Source of the DNA: Onchocerca volvulus
Lineage: Eukaryota; Nematoda; Chromadorea; Rhabditida; Onchocercidae
Direction of reading: 5' to 3'
DNA: 64,000 nucleotides
Assembly: GCA_000499405.2 (NCBI GenBank)
Contig: HG738141.1
Span: forward strand, 342,032-406,031
Shown: one piece after another, positions 23,404-35,708 of the stretch
Layout of the letters: every line of letters begins with the position of its first letter
Position numbering within the stretch: the stretch's first letter is position 1
Made by a program: the position numbers and the translations under genes
The notes under the pieces: generated by a model
What the model was told of the DNA's origin: nothing
The model's database searches: none
The model's input: the letters and a program-made list of their open reading frames with translations, nothing else

Positions 23404-25348
23404 CTAGATTTATTTTGTAAAAAAAAAAAACTACGTAATCTCAAGTCTTACAATCTAATCTGCTTCACTTGAAAAATTTCCAAAACGTTGCATTTTGTTG
23501 CACAGAGCTCTTCTGCAACATATTATCGGAAAGCATGTGGCGCTTGATCATTGATTTCCGGATTTGTCGACCGATTTCCGGATCTCCTTCTGATCCTTTT
23601 CTCACCGTGCTAAATGGCCAATTTTCAAATTCCGTAATAATCATCTGGATGATTATACAATTGGGATGCACTGATTGATTCCCAAGATTTTATTGATTGA
23701 TTTCCGGATATCGATCGGTTTCGGGGTTTTCTCCTAACCTTTTTCCCGCTCTGCTAAATCCTGATTCTCAAGTTCATAATGATGCTTCCGGAAAATTGTA
23801 GAATTGGAGTACAAAGTACTCAATTGCGGAATATTGATTGATTTTCCAGTTTATCGATTGATTTCCGGATATATTGATTGATTCGCGGATTGTTATATTT
23901 TATATCTCTAATATATGATTTGCAAAGGTACAAGTAAGTTCACTTTTGTCTTTAAAAAAATGACGAAAATTAACTTATTCTTTATATTCACAACGATAAT
24001 GACAATGACAATAAAAATCAAAATCAAAATCAAAAAAAAAAAAAAAGAGGAAGGGTAAATGGTAGGAAGGCACAATGGATTGAAATATTCTAATAGCACC
24101 ATAATTGAAAATTCATAAAATTAAGTCCTTTTTTTTTTCGTAATTCTGTTATTTAAATTTAAATCTTCAATCAATAACTTATTTCCTATATGTGTCTTTT
24201 TTTTGAGAAAAAAAAAAAGCATATTGATAAAAAATCAGATTAACATATGTATATATCAACCAATTAATTGATTAATTAATGGATTTAATTATTGATGAGT
24301 AATAATTATATATGATATGATTAAAATAAATTTAAATATTGTCAACTTTTTGGAAGGTATTTTTTGGGCTCAAAAAAAAATTACCATAACAATGAGGCAG
24401 AAAATCCTTAACAAATAACATTTAGATAAAAGGTGATATATTCCATTCGCCGAAACATTGTTAAAAAAAAAAAAAAAATAGATGAGGGTAAAATGAATAA
24501 CAAAAAAAAAAAAAGAAAATATTTGTCATTTTATTTGAAATTTTAGAAAACATATATAAAAAAAAAAAAAAAAGAAAATTAATTATGAATGTAACAAGGC
24601 TTATTGTTGTAAATACAAAATTATTGTTATAAATGCAACAAAACAACTATTATTAAATGACTAGGTAATATGTATACATATTTATGGATGAAATATTAAC
24701 ATAATATCACGATTTCAACTATCATATATCACCTATTTTTATCATTATTTTACTCGTATAATAACATTTATGATAGAAATGTATACGAGTTAACAGATTG
24801 GGATATATGAAATAGAAAATTGATAAAATATCTTTAAAAATCTTGATAATATCTTAATTTGCATTTCTTATTCTCATCAATTTTCTTTATTTTGAATATA
24901 TTACTTATAGCCAATATTTGTTTACAAAGTAAATAATAATAATAAGGCACATAAAATTAATTATTAATTTGAGCTATAAAATTCAGTTTTTTTCTTTTTT
25001 TTTTTATATATAATTAATAACTTTATGAGAAAAAAACAAACAAAATCAAAATCATAATTTCTACTTATCGAAACAAAATCATGATTCCTGCTTTTCAAAG
25101 CAAGATCATGATTTCTATTTGTCAAAGCAAAATCATGATTTTTACTTAACAAAGCAAAATCACAATTGTCATCCATAAAAAATAAAATCGTAATTTTTAG
25201 TGAACTGTAATCATTTATTAGGATGACAAATGGAGAAGAAAAACGGTGATATACTAATTAATTAATTAATTAATTAATTAATGCTTCTTCCAACTGAGAT
25301 AATGACATCATTGTTATAAGCAATGTAATAAAAACTTTATACAAATAT
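23404..25348. other. Intergenic region between the MIF4G gene and spastin
   Basis: No gene is seen. At 23550-23870 the phrase GATTGATTTCCGGAT recurs several times, one copy as TTCCGGAA (23786-23793). The rest is AT-rich with A runs and a 30-bp repeat at 25036-25170. The 3' UTR of the MIF4G gene probably occupies the upper end. Confidence 0.55.
25036..25170. repeat. Minisatellite, about 30-bp unit, five copies
   Basis: Imperfect units of the type CAAAGCAAAATCATGATTT with a TCTACTT spacer. On the minus strand they give a repetitive reading frame (NHDFAL-like), which is a repeat artefact and not a gene. Confidence 0.75.
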
Positions 25349-28300
25349 TCATGAACTAGTATGTTGGAAATAATATTCATTTGCTTCAGATGGAAGTTTC
25401 CATCCGCTTGCTCCAAGTTCCATCAATAATAGAATCATTTTACGTGCCCAAGGTTCTTGTACCTATAATTTGAAAAATATTATCATATAAGTATAATTTT
25501 ATATGTATAATTAAGTATTTATAATTTTTTAATGATATATTAAATCAATTTTTTATTTATTTTAATTAAAATGATATTAATAAAGTAATGAAGGATAAAA
25601 ATTACTAGAACAACAAGAATGTTGGTAAAAATTTATTAGTTACATAAATATCAATAATAAAGAATACAAATTACTGGAATAACAACAATAGTGATAAAAA
25701 TTTATTTGTTTATACAGATATCATTAATGAAGGATAGAAATTATTGGAACAACAAGAATATTGATAAAAATTTATTTGCTGTATAAATATCTTTAATGAG
25801 AATAAAAATTACTAGAACAATAAGAAAAATGTTGATAAACATTTATCTGTTACAGAAATATCTTTAACAATCGATATAATTTTTAATTTTTTGTATAATA
25901 ATTGTAATTTTTTTGCATAATTATAATTTTTTATAATAAATATCTTTGATAATGATGCATAGTAATTTTTACTAGAACAAGAAAAAAATATTGATAAAAT
26001 TTATCTGCTGTGTAAATATCTTTTTATATAAATTTAAAATTATATACATGCATAATTAATTAACATTATTTTAAATATGTCAATAAAAAACAACTTCAAA
26101 TTAATCATTTCCAGAATTATTTTAATTGTCATCAATTCTAATTCTCTCTAATAGTCTTGGAAAATCATATTAATGAATTAAATATTTATTAATGAATTAA
26201 TTATTACAAATATTAATTAAACATAAAATTTGACCTCAATAAAAGCATCTCGAATGAGATCCTTCAAAATGGCCAATTGTTCCGGACATTGTCGTTCGAG
26301 GTCATAACCAACGCTAAGCAAACAACCAATTAAACTTTCCAACTACAAAAAAAAAAACAAAGCATTAGTTTTAATTATAAATTAATTTAAATTAAAATTT
26401 TTCTTTTTAAATTCTGAAAAAATTTTTGGAATTTTTTTTTATCCTAAGTGCAACATCTCATCTTTTGATCCATTTGAGATTAAAAGTTTTTTAAATTCTT
26501 TTTTGAAATTAATTTTTTATAGAAAATTTTTTAAATTCTTTTTTGAAATTAATTCAGAAGGAAAATCGATTCCCATTCCAAATATTTTATCTAAAAGATT
26601 AATATGTAAATCCAACGCAAAACTGAATTTTTTGAAATTAAATATTCCCTTTTTGATTTTATAAATTTCCCATTCATAAAATCAAATGTAATTAATTGCA
26701 CGTTCCAGGTTTACTTCAAATTTTAATAAACGATTTTCAATTTTCTTTTATCTAAATTCCATCAATTTCTTTCTGTTCATTTTAATAATTCGAAAATATT
26801 GCATTTGTAGAAACAAGCAAATTGGAACAAAAGAATTCCTGTTCTGTTGTTCATTTTAGATATGAAATTTTATATTTAGAAAAATTTCCCAAATAATTCC
26901 AATTTTTCATTTTCTTTGTTTTCTTTTTATATAGTATCATATTATACCAAAAAGTAATATATTTGTAAAAAATTAAATAAATTAAAATTTTGGATTTTTA
27001 TTAAATTTCGAAGACGAAATTTTACTATTGTAATGTACTAAATAAAAGAAAAAAATTTCAGGCAAAGAAATAAAAATAATCAGAAAAAAAAAAAAGTAAT
27101 CGCCTCTTCAATTTTTAATGTGTCAAGAATAGGTGCTTTGAGCAAATAGCCAAAAATACGAAAAACAAGATCGACAAGTTCTCCTGCAAAAGAATATGAG
27201 TAAAATATTAAAGTAATCATAATAAAAATTAAATGGTAGCAAGAAAAATTAATTATTAAATCAAAAATAAGTTTTCAATTTTGGTTGAAAGCAATTTTTA
27301 AATCATTTCTAAATTTTAAAATTTCATATAATTTAAAGTATGATTCAAAGCAAATCCAAAAATGATATGACTATGTCTTCTCTAATTCAAATGATATCAT
27401 TTTGAATTCTATTACAGAATTTTCTTTTCTGTTTAAATTTTATTCTTTCCTAATTTTCTACTCTAATTTTTTACATGATTTTAACGAAATGAATAAGTTC
27501 GCATTTTTTTTAATGTCCCACTTCCTTCTACAGGAAAATTACAATTTCTTAAATTTTTTTTTTTTTTCTTTTTTTTTTTTGAATAAAGAAATAGAAAAGA
27601 ATTATTAGACTGATAAACCGGTAATCTAAATAATAGTTAACTACTGAATAAAGCAATTTTTTTTTTTTTTTAAATACAAAATCTTTCATGTATCATTTAT
27701 TTCGATGATTTTAAAAAATTTTATAAAATTCTCCTTAAAAGAGCGAAAAAACAAAAAAAACAATGAGTTAAATAAAAAATAAGCATCATTTCAAAAAAAA
27801 AAAAAAAATGCTTGTTTTTAGCTTAAATCATTGATTTTGATTATTGCATTTTTGTTAAAAGAAAAATAATAATTGCAAATATGTAATATATTTACAATTC
27901 ATTTTATTTTCTTCATACCAATTTAAATTCTTCTTTCAATAAATTTCAAAAAAAATAAATAAATAAATAAATAACAAACAAAAAACCTTCATAAATGTAG
28001 CCAACATTAGCATATAAATCGGAAACAAAATTGAGGAAAGTAATCCAAACCCGAAAATGATCGATACGTAAACGATCCCTGCATTCAAAATAGTGCATTA
28101 ATGCAACTGCAATACCCTGAAAATCAATAATTTTTGAAAATTTTAACAAATTTTAATAATAATAGTCAAAAATTTAATAAAGCTTATGAGAAATAAATTA
28201 TAAATTATTATATGAAAAAAAGAATTATAGAATTACGAATTATATAAATTCTCATATAAAAAAAGAGTTATAAATAATAAAAAAAATTATAAATTTTAAA

Positions 28301-31236
28301 TCAGAAAATTTCAATCTGTCATAAATGTGATAAGTAAAAGTAGATGAGCGGATATTTTTATTTATATAAATTAGCTGGACCGGCCAAGCAAAACATGGCC
28401 GGGTATAGCTAGTTTAAAATTAAAAAAAAAGAAAAAATCTATAAAAATAAAGTTTATAAGATATTATTAAATGTATGGTTATAATTATTATTGAATCCGG
28501 ACGAAACTAAATTATTTAAGAAAAAATCAGTAGAAAAAAAAAAAAGCAAAATCGGAAAATAATTTTTGATATTTAAAATTAATTCCTAACCTGATGAAAA
28601 ACATTTGCGGTATCAAAATTGAGGAGCTGTGCAGCGATACGTGCTACAACTTTGCCAGCTTGCCGATTCTCTTCGATAGAGAAATGTACGAGCATCTGTC
28701 CTACCGCACCTCCTATTTCATCATCTTCAAAATTACCTGAAAAAGAAAAAAAAAACGATTAAAATTCAAAATACAATAATATTTATTTATTATATAATCT
28801 TTTTTTTTTAAAAAAAAAAACCCTATCCAACAATTAATAATTACTTAAAATACAAATTAATTAATGGATTCAATTTAATTAGAGGAACTAATTAAGTAAG
28901 AGAATTTCATTTTAATATGTCTATATAAGTGATTTATTAAATGCCATAATTAAATTATACGGTTCCCATGTATATGATTCATGTATGCCTTATTGCGTAC
29001 GTCATTCATATGCACGTTATTCACGTATTTCATATCAATTATTATCTCTTTTTGAAATGGTAAAACTATAAATGAAATTTACTTTCAGTCAAAATAATGT
29101 TAAAACAAATTTAATATAATATTTATGGAATGAAATAGATAAAATCAAATAAATTTAATCAATGATTTATGAAACTTTCAAACTTTAATAATGTAAAAAT
29201 TTAAAATATTTCAAGAAATTTGCTTTTGTAAATCAAAATTCAGAATATTTCCGTAAATTTATTATTTACAAAACAAAAATGATAAAACTGAATAAAATAC
29301 AAGTTAATAAATATGAATATATTAAATAATCAATTTTAGTAATATTAAAATTCATTTAAACAAATTTAATAATTACAAAATAAAAAAAAAGAATTTATTT
29401 TCTTTTAAATTTACTAAAATATTAGAATTAATACATAGACGAATTATGATCACAAAAATAATATTAATTTTCAATACAAATTATAATTTATGATTTTAAA
29501 TTAAATAAATCATCGTTTATATAAATAAAAATGTAATTGTCGTTGTTCATTTCACACAACGTTTTAAATTCATCACCGACTGATTCGAAATTTTAATGCA
29601 ACGTTGCATTCGAATAGGAACGTGTTTAAGAACTTTTGGAGATTTAAGATTTTGAACAAGCATTTACATTTTTATTTATATAGACTGGCTATACTAGGCC
29701 ATGCTAGTTAATAAACAAAATAAAAAGTGGAATGGAAGAAAAAAAAGTAACAAAAATAAAAATTCGTACTTGTGATAAATCGTTCGATAAGCGAATTCTC
29801 CTTTGTTAAATTCAATTTTCTTAGGCCAGCGGCAAGCTCCTCAATTTCTTTCCCATTTAATTGTTTTTTTTTATTAGCACTTTGTTGATGTTGTTGATGT
29901 TCTTTGCCAATGATAGTAGATTTACGTGATGGTGTCGTATTATTAAATCCACTGCTCGAATTATCATTATTCCCTCCTCCTGTAATTGCTGTTCCAGGTT
30001 GCATAGTACCACTGTTACCAATTATATCTCCGGATTCCTCAATCTGAAGTAACGACGCTGGTGAATTTGATGTACCATTACTACTACCACCACCACCACC
30101 ACTACCGGATTTCTTTCGGTGTTGTTTAGAAGTAGTTGTTTGAGATTGATTGTGATGACGATGTTGATGATGATGATGTTGTTGTTGTTGTTGATGATGA
30201 TGATGATAAGAAGGAGATATAGTTCCACTTGGATGAAGATGACGACTTGATGTTGAATTCGGTGATTTCGTTGATGTCTAAAGAATAATGAAAGAGAAAA
30301 AAAAATGATAATTTTGAATTTATTTAAATTTATTAGTCAAAAAATTACAATTCGATAAAAAAAAAAAGAAATTTAACTTTTTCCATAAAATTTAGTGATA
30401 AAAATAATTTAGAAGAAATTATTTATCATTTAATAATAACTTATTGTTTATTTATATGAATTAAATAAATGATGAAACTGAATGAAATAATGTGTAAATG
30501 AGAAAAAAATTTTTTGCAATTTAAAAAGTATAATTAAATTTTGTAAATTCTGTAATTTTAAATTTTATAATTTTAAATTGAGTAAATTTTGTAATTTGAA
30601 AAGTAATAGTATAATTTAAAGCAATTTAATAGTAATTAAAAAATTGATGACTTGAAAATATAATAAAATTTTGTAAATTTTGTAATTTTAAATTAAATGA
30701 TTTTTGCAATTTAAAAATAAAAGCATAATTCGAAATTAATTAAAGACTGAAAAATTGAAATATATTAATCATATATATATATATATGTAGTACCTGTGAT
30801 GATGCTACTGATTCACTACTTAAAACGCTATCAGTACGTTGCAATGATAATGATAACGCTGATTGTGCTCCTCCTGTAACCGCTACATCGTTTAATAAAT
30901 TATTATTATCAGGACTTTTGCGCGTACATCCATTCAATGTATTCGTACATTTACCTGATTCCATTGTATTATGATTATTATTTTCTGAAAATATAAATCT
31001 GATTATAATAATGATGATAAAATAATACTAATCATGATTATAATTAGTATGATTAGATAATAAATTACAGTAATATATGTATCATTATCTTTTATTATCA
31101 TTATCATCGTATGGATATATATCATGATTAGATGATAGTGATTGTAATTAATAATTAGTATGATCAGATAATGAATCTGATTATAATAATGATGATAAAA
31201 TGATACTTATAATTAGTTATGATTAGATAACAAATT

Positions 31237-31283
<47 letters not shown>

Positions 31284-31605
31284 TCATTTATTATCATTAT
31301 CATCGTATAGATATATATCATGATTAGATGATAGTGATTGTGATTAATAATTAGTATGATCAGATAATGAATATTGTGATCTTTCATTATCATTTTTATC
31401 GTATACGTATATATATCATGACTGAATGATAATTATTATGATTATAATTCAAAAAAAAGAAAAAATTCAAAATACTAATTGAATTCTTTGGATTAAAAAA
31501 AAAAAAAAGATAAATTTAACGAAAAAAGATTACTGATGATAGTTTTCGCTCATTTTATCTTCAAAGTTTGCTCACTTTATTTTCGTTTTATTTTCTATTT
31601 TTATC

Positions 31606-31677
<72 letters not shown>

Positions 31678-34600
31678 TTCTTCTCAAAGAGATTTTCGTT
31701 TGTTTGTTTTTATTCTCAGAGAAATTTTCGCTTTGTTTATTTGATTGAACAATAAAATATCGTATTCTGGTTGAATAATTTTTAAAAAAAAAAAAAAATC
31801 GTACTGATTTTTAAATTTTACATTTAAATTTTAACAATGATGTTCCATAAATTTGGTGCAAAAAAAAAAAAACAATTCAAATGAAAGATTAATTAATTCA
31901 TTCAATTGTAATAATTCTGCGATGATTAATTGATGATAAAAATGGTGATAATGATGAAGAAGGTATGGAATTTTACAAATTAGTTAAATTAAAACAAATT
32001 TAAAATACAAGTTTGTTCTGTTTAACAAAAAACATAAATTTTATTAAGCAATTTTTATCCTGTAGATCAATAATAAATTAAAATTATTTTTAACAAATTA
32101 AATTACTTGAAATTCAACTTATCACTAATAAAACTTAATTTTCCAAAAAACAGAAAAAAAAAGGAATAATTAAAAATTCAATATAAAGAATAACTGATAA
32201 TAGAATCATGAAAAGTTATATGAATCAAAGAATAATATAAATATTAACTAAAAATCAAATAAAGAATTTCGAATTAAAATTATTATTAAAATTAATTAAA
32301 ATTATTATTAAAATTTTACTTACCCTCATTCTGCTTTTTCGAAATATTGTTTAAAAATATAATTTTCAAAAAAAGAAAATCAATTATTATTAAATTTCAA
32401 TTTAGTAACTTAATTTAATTAATTTGTAAATTAAATCCGTTTTTTATATAAATTCAAAAAATCGAAATAATTTCATTAATTAAAATTATAATTAAAATTA
32501 CGCTTACCCTCATTCTGCTTTTTAGCAATCTCTTTTTTTAACTGCTTTGCACCGGCAGTTTGATTCGGTTTCGTATTCGTTGAATTTTCGTCATTACTTC
32601 TGAGTCCTAAAAATTTAATTATTCCATTTCTATTCGTTTATTCCGATTAATTCGAAATGGAATTCAAAGTTATTATTAACTTTATAAAAGAATAAATAAA
32701 ACTATTGGCTATTATCTTTTTTTATTTCAAATTCATTCTTTTCACATAAATATTGGATAGAAAAACCGAAAAAAATATTAGTAAACAATCATTGGAAATC
32801 GAATTTAATTACTTTGTTTATCGATTTTAATGCTGATTTTTTAAATTACATTTATTACTTGCTTTGGAATTATTCTGATATATTCGTAATTTTATCCATC
32901 CTAATATTTAGTAATCGTTAAATGAATATATATCTTCTATCACAGACATTTTTTTTTTGATCCAAATAAAAATAATAAACAATTATTTTTAATTTAAATT
33001 TGAATTCAAATATTTTACTTAATATTTTTGCAACTATTAATAATAATCTTATAATTGCTTCCCAATGATGTTTATATTTTCAAATTTTGAAATTATCAAT
33101 TTTCTCCTTTACTTCTTTTCTTCCTTTACTTCTTTTTTTGTAATTTCACGAAATTTTTAGAAATTTCTAACTGCAAAATATCTCCAATTTTTTTATAATT
33201 TCTTAAATTACTGATTTATCATATATCAAACAACATATGATAAAATGAATCGTTATCAATGATAATGATAAAAAAATAAGTCAACAGTGATAATGCATTA
33301 GAGAATATGAAATTCGAAAAATGAATATTTAAATAATTAATAAATATGAAATTTTTATTCTGTAAACTTTTACTTCTCAAATTTTCTTTTTCTTTTTTTT
33401 TTTTTTTTTTACTCGGAGTGCTTAATTTTGATGATATTTACGAACTACAGGTTGGTAAACAAACATAAGAGGATTTACATTTTTCAAATAACGGTCCAGA
33501 GTAAATTTGTATATATGTGTATATCTATGTAAATAAAAACTTAAATACTTAAAAACTTTAACTAAAAAAACACATTACCAAAGGAGATGGAAAAAAAAGT
33601 TACAATAACAGTTGTTCAATAATGCTTAAAACAGTTTTAAAACTTATTTTAGTACAAATAAAACAAAATTTTCAAATAAAAAAATTAAAACCTATTAAAA
33701 AAAATTTCTTTTTCATTTACAAATGAAAGCAAAACTTTTCCTTTTCATCCATTACTTTTTCATATAATTTACAATTATTTTTAGTACAACTAAAAATTAA
33801 ACCGTAATTTTTTCTAATTGTTTTATATATATTTATATGCATACGGAAGAAATGATTTTAAATTTTGAAAAATTTTAATTATTAATTAAATTTAGTAATT
33901 TCATAATACCAAATAATTGATAATACTGATATGATTACGAGAAATGAATGAGAAATCATAATTTTTCATCTAATTTAGTGTTAACTTGGGTATAACTAAA
34001 AAATTGAATTTTAATTTTTCCAAAATTGTTTTTTATTATGTACAAGTACACGGGAAAAAAACGATCTTAAATTTTGAAAACTTTTAATTATTAATTAAGT
34101 TTGATGATTTCGTATAATCAAATAATCGATAATTCTGATATGATTACGGGAAATTATATTCTTATCAAATAATATCACTAAAAAGACGATATCATTGATA
34201 AGATTAAAATAATGTGATATGATCTATTCATTTATTTAAATTATGGTTCACTTCATATGATTATTATTGGAAATTATATTATTTAATCATACAGAAATAC
34301 AAAATCATAATTTCTATCTTTTTTTTCTTAATTTTAAAACTTAAAAATTTTTTTCAAATTTCAATTTTTCCTTTCAGATTTTATCCTTTCAAAAGAAAAT
34401 ACTTATTTAACAAGAAAACAAGAGGAAGGAATTTTTAAATTTCGATTAATTCATTTCGAATAGACAATTATCTACTAATTGCTACAGTAATCAAATATTA
34501 AATGTCTTTTTATTATCATAATTATATCACTAATAATCCTATTATCGTAGTTTCATCATTAATAATTCATCGTTCAAGATATCTAAATTTTATCATTTTC

Positions 34601-35708
34601 TGATAAAGCTTGATACAACTAATTTTTATCATTTCCGGCAAAACTTGAAAAACTGGAATGATAGAAGTTTCATGGCTGAATTTTTAAAAACCAGTTTAAA
34701 ATTTATGAAATTGAAATAATAAATTTCAAGATAAGCAACCATATCTAAAATGCATCTAATCAAAAGATATGAAATACGAAATGTTGATATGATAACACTA
34801 AAATTATTATTTGCTTCGTAAAATCTTTGCGAAAATATATTTAAAATTTAGAAATTATAAATAAATTTTTAAAAATTTCCGAAAAATGCTCCAAAAAAAA
34901 AAATTTTTTTTGGAAAATTTTATATTTTTTTTTTTTTCTGCGAAGAATTCTGGTAAAATTTGAAATATAAAATCCGCTTTTTTCGAAATTGATTTCTTTT
35001 CTTTATCTTTTTTTCTAGACAGCAAACTTTTCCAAATTAAGTTACAAATTTGAATTTTTGATCTTCATATTGATGAATTTTAAATTAGTTCAAAAATTAT
35101 CTATTAGATCAATAAGCAGGAAAATCTAAAAAGCTTTTACTGATAAATTATTCAAGTTATGCGATCATTTGTGCTATAATTCTATCAAAATATTTAATAA
35201 TTGGAAAATGTTTTAAATATTCAACTTTAAAATAACACCACAGAATAGAATATTATAGGGAAAAGTTAAAAATTCAAAAAATTCCAAAAAAAAGAAAAAA
35301 AAAGGATTTCATTATTAGTAAATTTGAAATTTCTAATTTCCATAAATACATTTTCTTAAATAAAATTTTGTAATTGATGGAAATTATCATTTCCATTAAT
35401 AAACATACAGGAAATAGAAGAATTACGAAAAAATTTGAAAAAAAAAATTTTTTTTTATTTTAACTTTTTAACAAATTTGAAATTCTCAATTTGCTATAAA
35501 TATGCATTCTTTCGAAAAATTCAATTTCCTAACTAAGAAAATTAATTTCATTATATATATTAAAAAAAAAAAAAAAATTAATCAAAAATTTTTCAAAAAG
35601 TAAATTTTTACCAGGAGGACGATAAATTTGAAGCGCAGGTCGGGTTGAGGGTCTCTTGGAACGGCGCTCAGAAGGTATTACTGTAGTTACCGTAACGTTA
35701 CTTGTCAT
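25349..35708 (-). CDS. MIF4G-domain protein, CTIF/MIF4GD-like
   Basis: Minus-strand exons 35708-35612, 32606-32508, 30984-30794, 30277-29770, 28736-28591, 28116-27987, 27183-27104, 26342-26235 and 25462-25349 join to 490 residues. The C-terminal part (about 270-480) is a single MIF4G helical-repeat domain: GQMLVHFSIE, then ARIAAQLLNF, RDRLRIDHFRVWITFLNF, LESLIGCLLSVGYDLER, LIRDAFIE and ELGASGWKLPSEANEYYF. The closing GWK..A.EYYF segment is like CTIF and MIF4GD/SLIP1, which bridge cap-binding or stem-loop-binding proteins to translation initiation. The N-terminal 270 residues are low complexity: Ser/Thr/Asn-rich, with a His/Gln run near 154-172 and a Gly/Ser run. No eIF4E-binding motif is evident. 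A 5' acceptor at about 35781 suggests trans-splicing. One donor is GC (27103). MIF4G call firm, exact orthology not. Confidence 0.85.
25585..26020. repeat. Minisatellite, about 70-75-bp unit, five to six copies
   Basis: Units of the form AATTACTAGAACAACAAGAAT, GTTGATAAAAATTTAT, then ATAAATATCTTTAATGA repeat with divergence in the last intron of the MIF4G gene. Later copies are the most decayed. Confidence 0.75.
28355..28412 (+). mobile_element. Helitron-like 3' terminus (remnant)
   Basis: A perfect 6-bp stem CCGGCC (28380-28385)/GGCCGG (28397-28402) is followed by GTATAG and then CTAG (28409-28412), next to TTT. A stem shortly before a CTRR end and a following T are the hallmarks of Helitron 3' ends. 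The sequence before it (TTTTTATTTATATA) is shared with the copy ending at 29707. The 5' boundary is not seen. Confidence 0.45.
29505..29707 (+). mobile_element. Non-autonomous Helitron-like dispersed element
   Basis: This shares TTGTTCATTT.ACACAAC, CGATTGATT-like, GAAATTTT, ACGTTGCATT.GAATAGG.ACGTGTTT and TTTTGA.CAA with the sequence at 50105-50282. Its 3' end has a TGGC/GCCA stem (29686-29689, 29698-29701), then TG and CTAG (29704-29707), like the terminus at 28412. It lies in intron 4 of the MIF4G gene, in + orientation. No protein is encoded. Confidence 0.55.
31000..31440. repeat. Tandem repeat of about 185-bp unit, about 2.3 copies
   Basis: The block CTGATTATAATAATGATGA, then TAGTATGATTAGATAA, then TTATCATTATCATCGTAT, then ATATCATGATTAGATGATAG occurs at about 31000-31175 and again at 31176-31370, with a partial third copy. 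A pure (AT)n run (31243-31278) interrupts copy 2. It lies in intron 2 of the MIF4G gene. Confidence 0.75.
31607..31675. repeat. Poly(T) tract, 69 bases
   Basis: An uninterrupted T run in intron 2 of the MIF4G gene. It reads as poly(A) on the gene's own strand. Confidence 0.9.
32291..32523 (-). repeat. Duplicated 5' splice site of MIF4G-gene exon 2
   Basis: Bases 32291-32339 and 32475-32523 are 49-base copies differing at about four positions. Both carry the exon end AAAAAGCAGAATGAGG followed by GTAAG and the same AT-rich intron start. The gene model uses the copy at 32508. The second donor at 32323 lies 184 bases further into the intron. Confidence 0.88.

Noticed and set aside
24964..25176. 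Repetitive frame with NHDFAL-like repeats on the minus strand
   Set aside because: It is the translation of a 30-bp minisatellite beyond the stop of the MIF4G gene.
30022..30228. Frame of Asn/Ile/Val repeats on the minus strand
   Set aside because: Out-of-frame reading of the His/Gln- and Gly-rich part of the MIF4G gene.
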